A stretch of DNA of 64,000 bases from JBCCFW01 sp039029535 (GTDB taxonomy: Bacteria > Acidobacteriota > JBCCFW01): NCBI GenBank assembly GCA_039029535.1, contig JBCCFW010000004.1:48285-112284 (forward strand), read 5' to 3'. Every line of letters begins with the position of its first letter. Position 1 is the first letter of the stretch. The notes beneath the pieces are model-generated. The model saw nothing but the letters and a program-made list of their open reading frames with translations, was not told the origin of the DNA and ran no database searches. The position numbers and the translations under genes are program-made. Below, one piece after another: positions 1-8,626 of this stretch.

Positions 1-859
1 GGATGCCGAGGGGGACGAGGAGCCCCTCGAGCGCGTTGAGGTCGTCGTGGAGGAGCAGCGACGCCGTGCCGTCGTCCTCGCGCCAGCTCGCGCGGGGAGC
101 CAGGCCGATGATGGCCCGGCCGCCACGATCGAGGAAGCGCTCGAGCCGGGCGAGAAGGGCCGCGTCGGCGCCCGGCGCGTTCATCCAGACGAGGACGTCG
201 ACGTCGTCGGCGAGGGCATCGCCTCGGCCGAGCTGGATGCGTTGCACGTCACCTCGCTCGTCGAGGAGCTCGGCGAGCCGATCGTGACCGGGGCCCGCGT
301 CGAGGGCGAAGACGGCGTCGCGCGGAGCGAGGAGCTGCTCGAGCTGAGCGGTGAGGAGATCCTGCAGCCGCGGGAGGTGCTCGGGTCCGACGGCGTCGAG
401 CCGGGTGGGCTTGCGGGCGCCGAGCTCGAGGGTGAGCGTCGACCAGACCTCCGTCTCGCTGTAGGCGTCGCGGCTGACCTGCCGCATGCGGATGGGAGCG
501 ACGCGACGACGGGAGGCGTAGCGGGTGAGCTCGGGGGAGTCGTCGGGGTCGACGATGCGGTAGTCGACCTGGTCCGGGTTCTCGCGGCGGAGCGTCTCGA
601 GCAGCCCGGCAACCTCACCCTCGAGCTGCTTGGCGTGGGACGGGAGCTTCTCGCGTGCGCTCACGTAGTAGGTGAAGAACACCGGCTCGGTGAGCGACTC
701 GAGGAGGCGGCTGAGCTCGTCGGAGACTTGGAGAAGACGCGTGCGTCCGAGCTCGACCCGACCACCGCTCCACGCACCGGTCGTGCGCTGGAGCCAGGCG
801 GCCGCGGTCAGCGCGAGCAGCAGGCTGACCGTCAAGACGAGGAGGCTGCGGGGCTTCAC
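1..859 (-). CDS. GldG-like ABC transporter auxiliary protein (3' end beyond window)
   Basis: This is the third gene of a gliding-type ABC system. Its GTG start overlaps the permease stop codon (GTGA), which suggests translational coupling. The first 25 or so residues form a membrane anchor (MKPRSLLVLTVSLLLALTAA). An extracytoplasmic region follows that resembles the GldG/ABC_transp_aux family: an early stretch with EPVFFTYYVS, a DPDD-containing strand, and later a DVDVLVWMNAPG strand followed by a helix and FLDRGGRAIIGLAP, as in a glutamine-amidotransferase-like fold. At least 286 residues are visible and the C-terminal end lies past position 1. Family members are thought to work outside the membrane beside the ABC-2 permease. 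The substrate is unknown. The assignment rests on gene order and these motifs. Confidence 0.75.
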   Translation of the reverse strand, partial: MKPRSLLVLTVSLLLALTAAAWLQRTTGAWSGGRVELGRTRLLQVSDELSRLLESLTEPVFFTYYVSAREKLPSHAKQLEGEVAGLLETLRRENPDQVDYRIVDPDDSPELTRYASRRRVAPIRMRQVSRDAYSETEVWSTLTLELGARKPTRLDAVGPEHLPRLQDLLTAQLEQLLAPRDAVFALDAGPGHDRLAELLDERGDVQRIQLGRGDALADDVDVLVWMNAPGADAALLARLERFLDRGGRAIIGLAPRASWREDDGTASLLLHDDLNALEGLLVPLGI

Positions 860-1617
860 TCGCGGTTCCAGTCCAGGGCCAGCGCGCAGGCCCAGAGGAA
901 GGCTGCCGCCACGCCGAGGTAGTAGCAGAGACCGGAGAGGCTCACGATGCCGCGGCTGAAGGCGGCGTGATGCGGGGCGATGGAGACCCAGTCGTGAAGC
1001 AAGGTTCCCAGCGACAATGACGGCGCCATCCCGTCGAGGACGGGCACGACCCTCTCGTTGCCGGCGAGCACGAAGAGGAAGGAGAGCACCGCGGCGCTCA
1101 CGAACGAGACGATCTGGTCGGCGGTGAGGGCAGAGACGAAGGAGCCGAGGCCGAGCAGCATGGCGCCGAGCAGGAAGGAGCCCAGGTAGCCGGCGGCGAT
1201 GCGACCGAGGTCGGGGTCACCGAGCACGATGAGCATGACCACGATCGGCAGGGTGCCGAGGAGCATGACCGCGAGCAGCACGAGCCCGGCGAGGAACTTG
1301 CCGAGCACCGCTTCGACCGAGCGAATGGGGAGGGTCAGCAGCAGCTCGATGCTGCGGACGCGTCGCTCCTCGGACCAGGAGCGCATGCTGATGGCGGGCA
1401 CGAAGAGCGGGAGCAGGAGGGGGAGCAGCTCGAAGAAGCCGCTCATGTCGACGAGCCCGGTGAGGAAGAACTCGTTCATGAAGATCGAGCTGGCGAGCAC
1501 GACGAAGGCGATGCCGCAGACGTGGACGATCTTCGAGTCGAAGATGGCGGCGACCTCCCGCTCGGCGACGAGCAGGACGGGACGCCAGGACGGCAGGTGG
1601 TCGGCCAGGCTGCTCAT
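856..1617 (-). CDS. ABC-2 type permease (GldF-like)
   Basis: A 253-residue integral membrane protein, the membrane part of the exporter encoded with its two neighbours. I place the start at the ATG that overlaps the ATPase stop (ATGA) and ignore a longer upstream reading that only extends into the ATPase gene. Residues of about 18-40 form the first membrane span. The loop SMRSWSEERRVRSIELLLTL follows the second span and matches the conserved cytoplasmic loop of ABC-2 permeases of the GldF/NosY type. Six hydrophobic segments can be seen. The stop overlaps the GldG-like start. Substrate unknown. Confidence 0.85.
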   Translation of the reverse strand: MSSLADHLPSWRPVLLVAEREVAAIFDSKIVHVCGIAFVVLASSIFMNEFFLTGLVDMSGFFELLPLLLPLFVPAISMRSWSEERRVRSIELLLTLPIRSVEAVLGKFLAGLVLLAVMLLGTLPIVVMLIVLGDPDLGRIAAGYLGSFLLGAMLLGLGSFVSALTADQIVSFVSAAVLSFLFVLAGNERVVPVLDGMAPSLSLGTLLHDWVSIAPHHAAFSRGIVSLSGLCYYLGVAAAFLWACALALDWNRE

Positions 1618-2366
1618 GCCTTCGCTCCTTCGCCGGCCGTGGCGGTCTTGCGACCGGCCTGCACGATGTCGAGCAGCACGCGCTCGAGGTCCTGGTCGCC
1701 GGCCTCCTTGCGGAGCTCGTCGACGGGGGTGTCGGCGAGGAGTTGGCCCTCGTTGATGACGAGGAGTCGGTCGGAGACCGCGACGACCTCGGCGAGAATG
1801 TGGCTGGAGAAGAGGATGGCCCGGTCCTCGCGGAGGTCGCGGAGGAAGTCGCGGAAGGCGACGACCTGGACGGGGTCGAGCCCGTGGGTCGGCTCGTCGA
1901 GGAGGAGCACGGGCGGGTCGTGGATGAGGGCAGCCGCCACGCCGATGCGCTGGCGATAGCCCTTCGAGCACTCCCGGCACCACTTCGCGAGGACGGCCTT
2001 CAGGTCACAGGCGTCGATGCACCACTCGAGCCGCTCCTGGAGCCGGTCGCCGGAGAGGCCGCGCATCCGCCCCATGAAGCGGAGGAAGCGGTCGACCTTC
2101 ATCCCCTCGTAGAGGGCGGAGTGCTCGGGCAGGTAGCCGAGGAGCCGACGGACGGCGAGAGGCTCGCGGACGACGTCGTGACCGTCGATGGCGATTCGGC
2201 CCGCCGTGGGGAGGAGCCAGGTCACCATCATCTTCAGGAGGGTGGACTTCCCGGCGCCGTTGGGGCCGAGGAAGCCGACGATCTCGCCCGGGTCCATCCG
2301 GAAGGAGACCTGGTCGACGGCCTTCACCGGACCGAAGTGCTTGCTGACCTCAGAGACCTCAATCAT
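1614..2366 (-). CDS. ABC transporter ATP-binding protein (GldA/NosF-like)
   Basis: A 250-residue cytoplasmic ATPase that energises the adjacent ABC-2 permease. The Walker A motif is GPNGAGKST near residue 35. The Q-loop region carries the typical YLPEHSALYEGM, the signature reads CSKGYRQR instead of LSGGQ, and Walker B with its glutamate is VLLLDEPTHGLDP. The H-loop is FSSHIL. Signature variants of the form SKGYRQR are usual in GldA/NosF-type ATPases. It is first in the three-gene operon, and a weak TTGACC-type promoter lies about 40 bases upstream. The system could export a lipid, peptide or polysaccharide component; nothing in the sequence decides. Confidence 0.9.
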   Translation of the reverse strand: MIEVSEVSKHFGPVKAVDQVSFRMDPGEIVGFLGPNGAGKSTLLKMMVTWLLPTAGRIAIDGHDVVREPLAVRRLLGYLPEHSALYEGMKVDRFLRFMGRMRGLSGDRLQERLEWCIDACDLKAVLAKWCRECSKGYRQRIGVAAALIHDPPVLLLDEPTHGLDPVQVVAFRDFLRDLREDRAILFSSHILAEVVAVSDRLLVINEGQLLADTPVDELRKEAGDQDLERVLLDIVQAGRKTATAGEGAKA

Positions 2367-2404
2367 GAGCTTCCGTTCCCACCGTGCGGACGGTCGAGAC
2401 AGAG

Positions 2405-2433
2405 AACCTGGATCAGGAGGGGGCCGAGGTCAA
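2405..2433 (-). promoter_or_regulatory. possible sigma70-like promoter for the GldA/F/G-like operon
   Basis: Reading the minus strand, TTGACC (2433-2428) is followed after 17 bases by CAGGTT (2410-2405), about 40 bases before the ATPase start. The -35 box and spacing match two other promoters in the window. The -10 box is poor, so this is tentative. Confidence 0.35.
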
Positions 2434-2591
2434 GGTTTGGGCGGATCCTCGAAGGCAGACGAGCGGTGAACGAGAGTTCCGGAGATGTCGACGTGTCCTC
2501 CCTCTCTCATCAATGGCTGGTCGCTCCGCTGCTGCTCAGTCGCTCCGGTAGAATCCTCGCTTGCCTCGCACGCTCGGGGTGGAGGGGGCTG

Positions 2592-3215
2592 ATGACACTA
2601 CCGACGAAGGGGAGCCGGCGGCTCGTGCATGACGGCACGGCCTATCGCTGGTTGCTGACCTCGCGACAGGACCTGCTCCACCTGACCGTCGAGCTCGACG
2701 AGGAGCCCGGTCAGGTTCTGCGGGCCTTCTTCGAGCCTCATGACCAGTACCGGCGTGGCGAGGACAGGCGATGGTCCTTTCATCGTCAAGGACGTGAGGT
2801 CACGCCGTCGCTCGTGAGCCGGGTCGTCGGCCACGGGCTTGCCAACGGCTGGGAGCCGGCGGTGAGAGGGAAACCGCCGCTCGAGATCTACACCTGGCAG
2901 GTCGAGGACCTCCCGAAGGTTGAGACCTCCGAGGACGAAGTGGCCCTGCGGGAGATCGCCGCCGCCGAGGTCACCGACCTGCTGTTCGACATCAGCACCG
3001 ATGCGGCATGGCGTCAGCGTCTCTTCGACGCGCCCGTGCATCAGCGAATCTCCATCCCCGAGGAGGAGCTGTCGAGGCGCGTTCGCGGTCTCGGCCTGCG
3101 CTTCGCGGTCTTCAATGACGGGTGGTTGGGCGACGGCTTCGTCGTGTTCGGCATCGAGTCGGTCGACTTCTCCCACGTGGTCATGTACACCACCAACAAC
3201 GCCAGCATCATCTGA
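2592..3215 (+). CDS. hypothetical protein, 207 aa
   Basis: I do not recognise a characterised family. The ATG start is chosen because a strong purine-rich ribosome site (GGAGGGGG) lies just upstream. A TAGAAT -10-like hexamer at 2549-2554 could mark the promoter, but no good -35 box accompanies it. The protein has no signal peptide or membrane span. The N-terminal part (RLVHDGTAYRWLLTSR, then a segment rich in beta residues ending GQVLRAFF) resembles small soluble proteins of unknown function seen in large-genomed bacteria. The C-terminal half is mixed alpha/beta and acidic. It is followed after 12 bases by a GNAT acetyltransferase gene on the same strand, so the two are probably co-transcribed. 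Confidence 0.65.
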   Translation: MTLPTKGSRRLVHDGTAYRWLLTSRQDLLHLTVELDEEPGQVLRAFFEPHDQYRRGEDRRWSFHRQGREVTPSLVSRVVGHGLANGWEPAVRGKPPLEIYTWQVEDLPKVETSEDEVALREIAAAEVTDLLFDISTDAAWRQRLFDAPVHQRISIPEEELSRRVRGLGLRFAVFNDGWLGDGFVVFGIESVDFSHVVMYTTNNASII

Positions 3216-3227
3216 CGGAGATGCCCG

Positions 3228-3689
3228 ATGAACGTGACACTCCGAGAAATCACCGCCGACACCGTCGTGAGCATCATCAAGCTCACCGTTGCCGAGAGCC
3301 AGAAGGGCTACGTCGCGAGCAACTCCGTGTCGCTCGCCCAGGCGCTCTTCCAGGAGGAGGCGTGGTACCGCGCGGTCTACCTCGACGACGAGCCGGTCGG
3401 CTTCGTGATGCTCGAGGATGACTCCCTGGCCTCGGAGCCTCCCGACGAGCCGGGCGTCTACCTCTGGCGCTTCATGATCGACGAGAAGTTCCAGGGCCGT
3501 GGGATCGGCAAGGCCGCGCTGGAGCTCGTCATCGAGCACGTCCGCACGAACCGCACGGCACCGAAGCTCACGCTGTCGTACGTGCCCGGACCCGGTGAGC
3601 CCGCCGACTTCTACCGGGGTTTCGGCTTCGAGCCCACCGGTGAGGTCGACGAGGGTGAGATCGTCATGGCCCTGGAGATCGCTCGTTAG
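3228..3689 (+). CDS. GNAT family N-acetyltransferase (diamine/spermidine acetyltransferase-like)
   Basis: A 153-residue single-domain GNAT enzyme, expected to move an acetyl group from acetyl-CoA to an amine. The acetyl-CoA pyrophosphate-binding motif is QGRGIGKAALELV near residue 90. Motif B is seen in PADFYRGFGFEPTGE near residue 130, where the Tyr is the usual general acid. The N-terminal part (SIIKLTVAESQKGYVASNS) and the strand VGFVMLE are close to the spermine/spermidine and PaiA/BltD-type acetyltransferases, so a polyamine substrate is possible. It lies 12 bases after the hypothetical gene upstream. The substrate remains inference. Confidence 0.85.
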   Translation: MNVTLREITADTVVSIIKLTVAESQKGYVASNSVSLAQALFQEEAWYRAVYLDDEPVGFVMLEDDSLASEPPDEPGVYLWRFMIDEKFQGRGIGKAALELVIEHVRTNRTAPKLTLSYVPGPGEPADFYRGFGFEPTGEVDEGEIVMALEIAR

Positions 3690-3707
3690 CTGAGCGCCGT
3701 TCGCGGC

Positions 3708-5654
3708 TCACTTGCCCTTTGCGACGCTCCCGACCACGAGGTACTGGTCCAGGTCGAAGCCGAGCGTGTCGTCGAAGGTCAGCTCGGACTCCAGCTCGGG
3801 GTGAGCGGTCACCGGCTCGAGCGTGAGCAGCTCCACCCGACCCTCGCCCCAGGTGTTGCTCTCGGGGAGCTGCTTCTTGTCGAGGTGGCTCCAGCGGAGC
3901 AGGCTCACCTGCTCGTCGTCGAGCTCACCCGACACCACGTCGAGCACGTCGGCGACCTGCACGACCAGCGCCCGTCGGTAGGTCTCGAGCTGCTCGATCG
4001 TCGGCACCTCGGTGATCTCGGAGATCCGACAGCGCACCTGCACGCGAGGAGCCGGCGTGCGGGAGGCGATCGCGGTCGTCACGAGCGACGCCCGCTGAGC
4101 GACCTTCTCGTCCGGAAGACGACGCGCCAGGAGCATGAGCTTCTCGAGACGACCCGACCACGAGTCGCGTCCGTCGGCGAGGCTGCCGATCGAGAGCTCG
4201 GCCTCGGTGAACCCACCGAAGGGATGACCGGCCGGGATGGCACGGACGTTTTCGCCGTTCACGAACACCGCACCTTCCGCACCGTCGAGAGTGACGATCA
4301 GGTGCGCTGGCGAGGCCCCGCCGCCCGGCAAGGGCGCCAGCGTGACGAAGTCCTTCCGGCCGGGCCAGAGCCCTCTCAGGTCAGCGCCGCTCTGCTTCAA
4401 CACGAGCCCGGACCACGACAGCAGCACGCCGTCCTGAGGACCGTCCGGCGTGATCGTCATCTCCACCGTGAGCGCTTCCTTCGTGGCCACGTGATCGACC
4501 AGCGGCGACGGAACCGTGCCGAAGAAGCGGCCGCGTCCGAGCTGCATGTCATGACGCGAGCCGTAGCGGGCCCGACCCGCCGGGGTGAGCCGACAGTCGA
4601 GGCCTCGACCATCGGGCCCCGGCACCTGGTTCGACGCCGTCGCGACGTCCCAGCCGAACACCGCGTCGGTCTCGTCGGGCGGCCAGGTCGTTCGCGTCGC
4701 CTTCGTGGAGCCGCCATCGGCGGGGTCCTTCGGTCGCGTGCGTGCCACCGTGCCGGCCGGCCGCTCGTGGTTGGTGGCGACGAAGAGGTCCGGGTAGCTG
4801 GCGAAGCCACCGCCGGTGCTCAGGCGGAAGCAGCGGCTCGTCGAGACCTGAACGACGTAAGCCTCACGCTTCGACTCCTTCTTCGAGTCCCCCTGGGCGG
4901 CGATCCAGTCGTCGTCGTTGCTCCAGTGGTGGTTGTCCCAGCGCCGATCGGGCAGGCAGCCGCTGGCCCAGACGCTGACGAGCTCACCACCGCCCCAGGG
5001 CTGGAGCTGGAGCTCCTCGTGGCTGCCCACGTTGTTCATGATCCGCGAGCCGTCGGGAGAGGTGCCCGACGAGCAGCCGCGTGCGTACTTGCGATGGCTG
5101 CGCTGCACGAGGTCGATGGCGTAGAGGTCGTGACCCCAGCGCATGGCCAGGCGCGTGCCGTCCGCGGAGATGCCCGGCTCGCCCGTGTACTGACCCGGCA
5201 GCTCGAGCGAGCGCTGGACGCCCGTCTCGACATTCACCGCCCAGACACGATCTTCCTCGGGCTTCATGAAGACGATCTCGCGACCGTTGGCGTGGAACTC
5301 GAGCGCGCAGCCGTGCTTCTCCCAGGCACCTTCGACCAGGGGCTTGCGCTCCTGCCCCTCGGCATCCCACAGCTCGATGCGACCGGCTCCCTCGCCGGTC
5401 CGGACGAAGACGGCGAGACGCGTACCGTCGGGGCTCCAGCGGGCGTAGTCGCCCGCGCCGAGCTCGCGCTCGCCTTCGGTCCCGACGTCGACCCGGAGGA
5501 CGCGACCTTGTCGGGTGAACACCACCGAGCCCTCGATGAGTGTCGAGAGGCCGCCGTGGGCGGCGTCGGGCTCCGGCAGGGGAGGCGGCGCGGGGGCGCT
5601 CGAACACGATGCGGTGGCTAGCCAGAGGAGCACCGCTACGAGGAGGAGACGCAT
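3708..5654 (-). CDS. secreted lipoprotein with PD40/WD40-like beta-propeller and LamG-like domain
   Basis: A 648-residue exported protein. The start is the ATG giving a clean signal peptide (MRLLLVAVLLWLATASC), with Cys17 as a plausible lipid attachment site although the lipobox is not ideal. Residues of about 40-290 hold repeats of the TolB/PD40 type (YARWSPDGTRLAVF, GISADGTRLAMRW, GTSPDGSRIM), a beta-propeller. Residues of about 390-510 resemble a concanavalin/LamG fold (ALTVEMTITPDGPQDGVLLS, then HLIVTLDGAEGAVFVNGE). The last 120 residues are unassigned. It follows the two AlgJ-like genes with a 5-base gap, so it probably belongs to that operon and acts in the periplasm or on the outer membrane. 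No catalytic residues were identified. Confidence 0.8.
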   Translation of the reverse strand: MRLLLVAVLLWLATASCSSAPAPPPLPEPDAAHGGLSTLIEGSVVFTRQGRVLRVDVGTEGERELGAGDYARWSPDGTRLAVFVRTGEGAGRIELWDAEGQERKPLVEGAWEKHGCALEFHANGREIVFMKPEEDRVWAVNVETGVQRSLELPGQYTGEPGISADGTRLAMRWGHDLYAIDLVQRSHRKYARGCSSGTSPDGSRIMNNVGSHEELQLQPWGGGELVSVWASGCLPDRRWDNHHWSNDDDWIAAQGDSKKESKREAYVVQVSTSRCFRLSTGGGFASYPDLFVATNHERPAGTVARTRPKDPADGGSTKATRTTWPPDETDAVFGWDVATASNQVPGPDGRGLDCRLTPAGRARYGSRHDMQLGRGRFFGTVPSPLVDHVATKEALTVEMTITPDGPQDGVLLSWSGLVLKQSGADLRGLWPGRKDFVTLAPLPGGGASPAHLIVTLDGAEGAVFVNGENVRAIPAGHPFGGFTEAELSIGSLADGRDSWSGRLEKLMLLARRLPDEKVAQRASLVTTAIASRTPAPRVQVRCRISEITEVPTIEQLETYRRALVVQVADVLDVVSGELDDEQVSLLRWSHLDKKQLPESNTWGEGRVELLTLEPVTAHPELESELTFDDTLGFDLDQYLVVGSVAKGK

Positions 5655-5659
5655 GAGAG

Positions 5660-6709
5660 CTATCCGGGTTCGGAGCTGGGGGGAGGCGGCACGGGGACCT
5701 TCCGCCAGCCGCTGGCCTGCGTCAGCTCGCGGGCGGTGAAGCACCACACGACGGCGCGCTTGCCGGCCAGCCACGACGGATCGCGGCGTGCCTTGCGGAA
5801 CAGGCTGATCCGCGCCGGCGTCGCACCGGAGCCCCGCACGCCGAGGACGTCGACCCGACGACCGAGACGCCGCGCGAGCTGCTCGGGGAGACCGGCACCC
5901 TTGGCGTGAAGGTCGGCCCCGACCGAGAACACGAGCACGTGCGAGTCGCCCAACACGAGGACGGGGCTCTCGGGGTCGCTCGCGAGCGGCTCGAAGCCCG
6001 CGTCGGTCTTCGTGCCGATGAAGTCGAGCGTGAGCTGCTCCTGCGCCGGTCGTTCTTCCAGCTCGCGCCAGAGGTCGCCCTCGATGGTGATCGTCCGCGG
6101 CTCGGCGACGAATCCACCCGGTCCGGCTTCGAGCGCCTTCGTGTCCAGCAGTTGCTTGGCGGTCTGCTCGGCGGCGAGCTCGATGGCCGGCCCCGCCCAG
6201 TGCGTGTCGCTGCGACAGTAGGGCGCGCGCTTCGGGTCGGCCCGGAGGGACTCGAGCTCGGGCAGCAGGTCGAGCACGGTGAGGCCGGACTCGCGGAGGA
6301 GCTTCAGGAACTCGAGGTGCGTCGCGCGGGCGGCGGTGGGGTCGGTCGCGGTCTCACCCGGTAGCTTCGCGTGATGGACCAGCGCCTTCGGCGGCACCGG
6401 CACGAGGACGAGCTCGATGTCGTGCGCGGCCAGCCCTTCGCGGAAGTCGAGGATGGCCGGGAGAGGGTCGGCCTCGGCAGGCTTGCGCGCTCGCGAGACC
6501 TTCGCGGCGTTCTCCCCCCAGAACGGACCCGCCGCCACGTGGCGCAGGTCGGAGGGGAGGAACAGCCAGTCGTCCTTGCCGCGGATGACCGACTCGTCGC
6601 GGGACTTGGCCTCCTCGACCAGACGCGCGCAGCGGTCGACGAGCTCCTCGGCTGACGCCGACACGGCGAGGCCCGCGGCCACGATGAGCAGCAGCCGAGC
6701 GAGGCTCAT
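5660..6709 (-). CDS. AlgJ/AlgX-like SGNH-type acetyltransferase-associated protein, short paralog
   Basis: A 349-residue protein with an N-terminal signal peptide (MSLARLLLIVAAGLAVSASA). The fold signature is that of the AlgX/AlgJ SGNH hydrolase-like family, which transfers or handles acetyl groups on exopolysaccharide in the periplasm. GKDDWLFLPSDLRH near residue 45 is the typical first block, CRSDTHWAGPAIELAAE near residue 165 contributes the Asp168/His170 pair, and VLVLGDSH near residue 253 carries the nucleophile Ser. The start overlaps the stop of the longer paralog upstream (ATGA). No MBOAT O-acyltransferase, the usual membrane partner of AlgJ, lies within the window. Confidence 0.8.
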   Translation of the reverse strand: MSLARLLLIVAAGLAVSASAEELVDRCARLVEEAKSRDESVIRGKDDWLFLPSDLRHVAAGPFWGENAAKVSRARKPAEADPLPAILDFREGLAAHDIELVLVPVPPKALVHHAKLPGETATDPTAARATHLEFLKLLRESGLTVLDLLPELESLRADPKRAPYCRSDTHWAGPAIELAAEQTAKQLLDTKALEAGPGGFVAEPRTITIEGDLWRELEERPAQEQLTLDFIGTKTDAGFEPLASDPESPVLVLGDSHVLVFSVGADLHAKGAGLPEQLARRLGRRVDVLGVRGSGATPARISLFRKARRDPSWLAGKRAVVWCFTARELTQASGWRKVPVPPPPSSEPG

Positions 6710-8415
6710 CGCAGGACCTCGAGGTCTTCGATCCACAGCGGTTCTTCGAACAAGAGATCCTCGTCGTCGAGCTCGCTGCGAGAGAGACCGCCGAGCTCGT
6801 CTTCCACCTCGGCCCAGGGCCGGAGCGTCATCTTCACGCGTTGACCCGGTCGCAGCCTCGCGGCCGGCGTCCAGCGATGATCTCTCATCCCGTGAACGTG
6901 CGCGAGCAGCTCGGTCGCCGGTTCGTCGTTCATGAGATCCGTCGAGACCGGGTCGGCCAGGTGGAGCGTCATGACGTGGTCGGCGTAGGGCACGCTGCGG
7001 GGGCGGGGCACCACCGAGGCGGCGAGCACCGTCGCCTCGACCACGCCGCTCCAGCCGTCGGGCGCGGTGACGAAGCGCGAGGGGCGCGGCTCACCGAGCA
7101 CCAGCGGCAGGACTTCCCAGTCGCCGAACGACAGCTCGCGTTCGGCGAGCTCCCAGACGACGACCTTCTTGTCGGCCAAGCGATCGCGACCCGAAGCGAG
7201 CTCGCGGTGCAGCACGCGGCGGCTCTCCACCGCACCACCCGCGTTGACGGCGATGCGATCGACGGGGGCCTCGAGCTCGAGCGCGAGTTGCTCGGCGAGC
7301 CCCGCGTCCTCGCCCCAGCCCAGTGACGGCAGCGAGAAGACGTTGGTGAAGCTGTCGCCGAGCAGGAGAACCTCGGCCTCGCGCGACGGACGCCAGGTCT
7401 CGGACGCTGCGGTGCTCACGCGGCGGAGCTCGATTCGCTGCGCCGGAAAGCGGTCCTGCTCCTCGGGCAGCGACAGCATCCGCACGATGTCGCCTTCACC
7501 GTCGACCGTCGCGGCGTCACCACGCAGGCGAGCGGTGCCCGTGCGGACGCCGAGATCGCGGAGCGTCGTGGCCAAGCGAGCCGCCGCCAGCTCGACGGCA
7601 ATCGGTGACCAGTGGCTGTCGGTGCGGAGGAACACCTCGTCTCCACGAGCCAGCGCGAAGAGCTCCGCCCGCAGGTCGACGACGGTGACGCCCGACTCGG
7701 CCAAGGTGGCGAGCAGGTCGCTGGTCGACGGGTTCTGCAGCGCCGCGTCGAAGCTGCCGCTGGCGAGCTGCTCGGGATGGATGGCGGCCTTGCCGGGAAC
7801 CGGCAGCACGACGAGCGCGATGTCGCGTTCGGCGAGGTCACGGTGGAGCTGAAGGATGGCCGGCGTCGGATCGATGCCGGGGACCGCATCCCAGCTCGGA
7901 GCGGCGTCGCGTCGGGACTCGACGTGGCGAGCGTCGTGGAAGGCCGGACCGGTGAGGTGGTCGACCCCCGGTCGAAAGAACAGCCAGCCCGGGCGGCCGA
8001 GGTAGCTGTCTTCGGTCCCTTGACGCAGTGCTCCCGACATCAAGAGACGGACGGGCGAGACCAGCCCCGCATTCAGGAAAGACGCGTCTTCGAGGGAGCG
8101 CTCGTGAGCGGTCATCCCCGCCAGGAGGCGCCGATTGGCCGCGAGGAGCCCTCTGAGCCCACCACCGGCTTCCCGATGCGCGGCGGGTAGGCCGGGCAGC
8201 ACGTGCAGCAGGTCGAGCACCGAGGGCAGGGCGGAGCTTCGTTCGCCACGTCGGTGGGACGCGAGGTCGAGTCCTGCCTGCACGAGTGGGACGACCAGCA
8301 GCAGGAGCACGAAGCCGAGGCTCAGCGCGCGTGCGACGCTGGGCTCGACCTCGGTGTGCCCGATCTCGACGTGGGCCTGGGCCTCGCGGTCGGTGGTCCG
8401 GTTGGGGGCGGACAT
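6706..8415 (-). CDS. AlgJ/AlgX-like protein with N-terminal membrane anchor
   Basis: A 569-residue paralog of the next gene. A short cytoplasmic N-terminus is followed by one membrane span (LSLGFVLLLLVVPLVQAG), so the bulk is periplasmic. The family blocks are present: YLGRPGWLFFRPGVDHLTG, FLRTDSHWSPIAVELAAARL with the Asp-x-His pair, and VLLLGDSF with the nucleophile Ser. About 120 C-terminal residues after the SGNH domain have no assigned function and are acidic. The start is uncertain: ATG at 8415 is used here, and ATG at 8433 is six codons longer. Neither has a strong ribosome site. It lies 211 bases after the sialate esterase gene, and whether it shares that transcript is unclear. Confidence 0.78.
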   Translation of the reverse strand: MSAPNRTTDREAQAHVEIGHTEVEPSVARALSLGFVLLLLVVPLVQAGLDLASHRRGERSSALPSVLDLLHVLPGLPAAHREAGGGLRGLLAANRRLLAGMTAHERSLEDASFLNAGLVSPVRLLMSGALRQGTEDSYLGRPGWLFFRPGVDHLTGPAFHDARHVESRRDAAPSWDAVPGIDPTPAILQLHRDLAERDIALVVLPVPGKAAIHPEQLASGSFDAALQNPSTSDLLATLAESGVTVVDLRAELFALARGDEVFLRTDSHWSPIAVELAAARLATTLRDLGVRTGTARLRGDAATVDGEGDIVRMLSLPEEQDRFPAQRIELRRVSTAASETWRPSREAEVLLLGDSFTNVFSLPSLGWGEDAGLAEQLALELEAPVDRIAVNAGGAVESRRVLHRELASGRDRLADKKVVVWELAERELSFGDWEVLPLVLGEPRPSRFVTAPDGWSGVVEATVLAASVVPRPRSVPYADHVMTLHLADPVSTDLMNDEPATELLAHVHGMRDHRWTPAARLRPGQRVKMTLRPWAEVEDELGGLSRSELDDEDLLFEEPLWIEDLEVLR

Positions 8416-8626
8416 GCAACCCGGACTCTTCATGAGTGTTCGTTGCGAGTGGCTAGCCGAGAAGGGCGCACGTAGCCGCGAAGCCCGTGGCTCAATCCGG
8501 TGGGAACCGCGGAATGAGAGCCGGAGGCGCACTTGATGGTGCGTTGAGGACCGAGGGGCGAGTACGCCCTTCGCAGGCAGCACATCTGGTCACGCAGCAG
8601 GAGACTCATGGAGTGTCCGGGTTTCG

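Noticed and set aside
1614..2366. Gliding-type ABC system as lanthipeptide immunity (LanFEG)
   Set aside because: It is 15 kb from the cluster, has a GldG-like third gene, and nothing ties it to self-protection.
3801..5621. Long plus-strand frame opposite the propeller lipoprotein
   Set aside because: Arg/Gly/Glu-rich translation with no domain; it mirrors a well-supported minus-strand gene and is a high-GC shadow.
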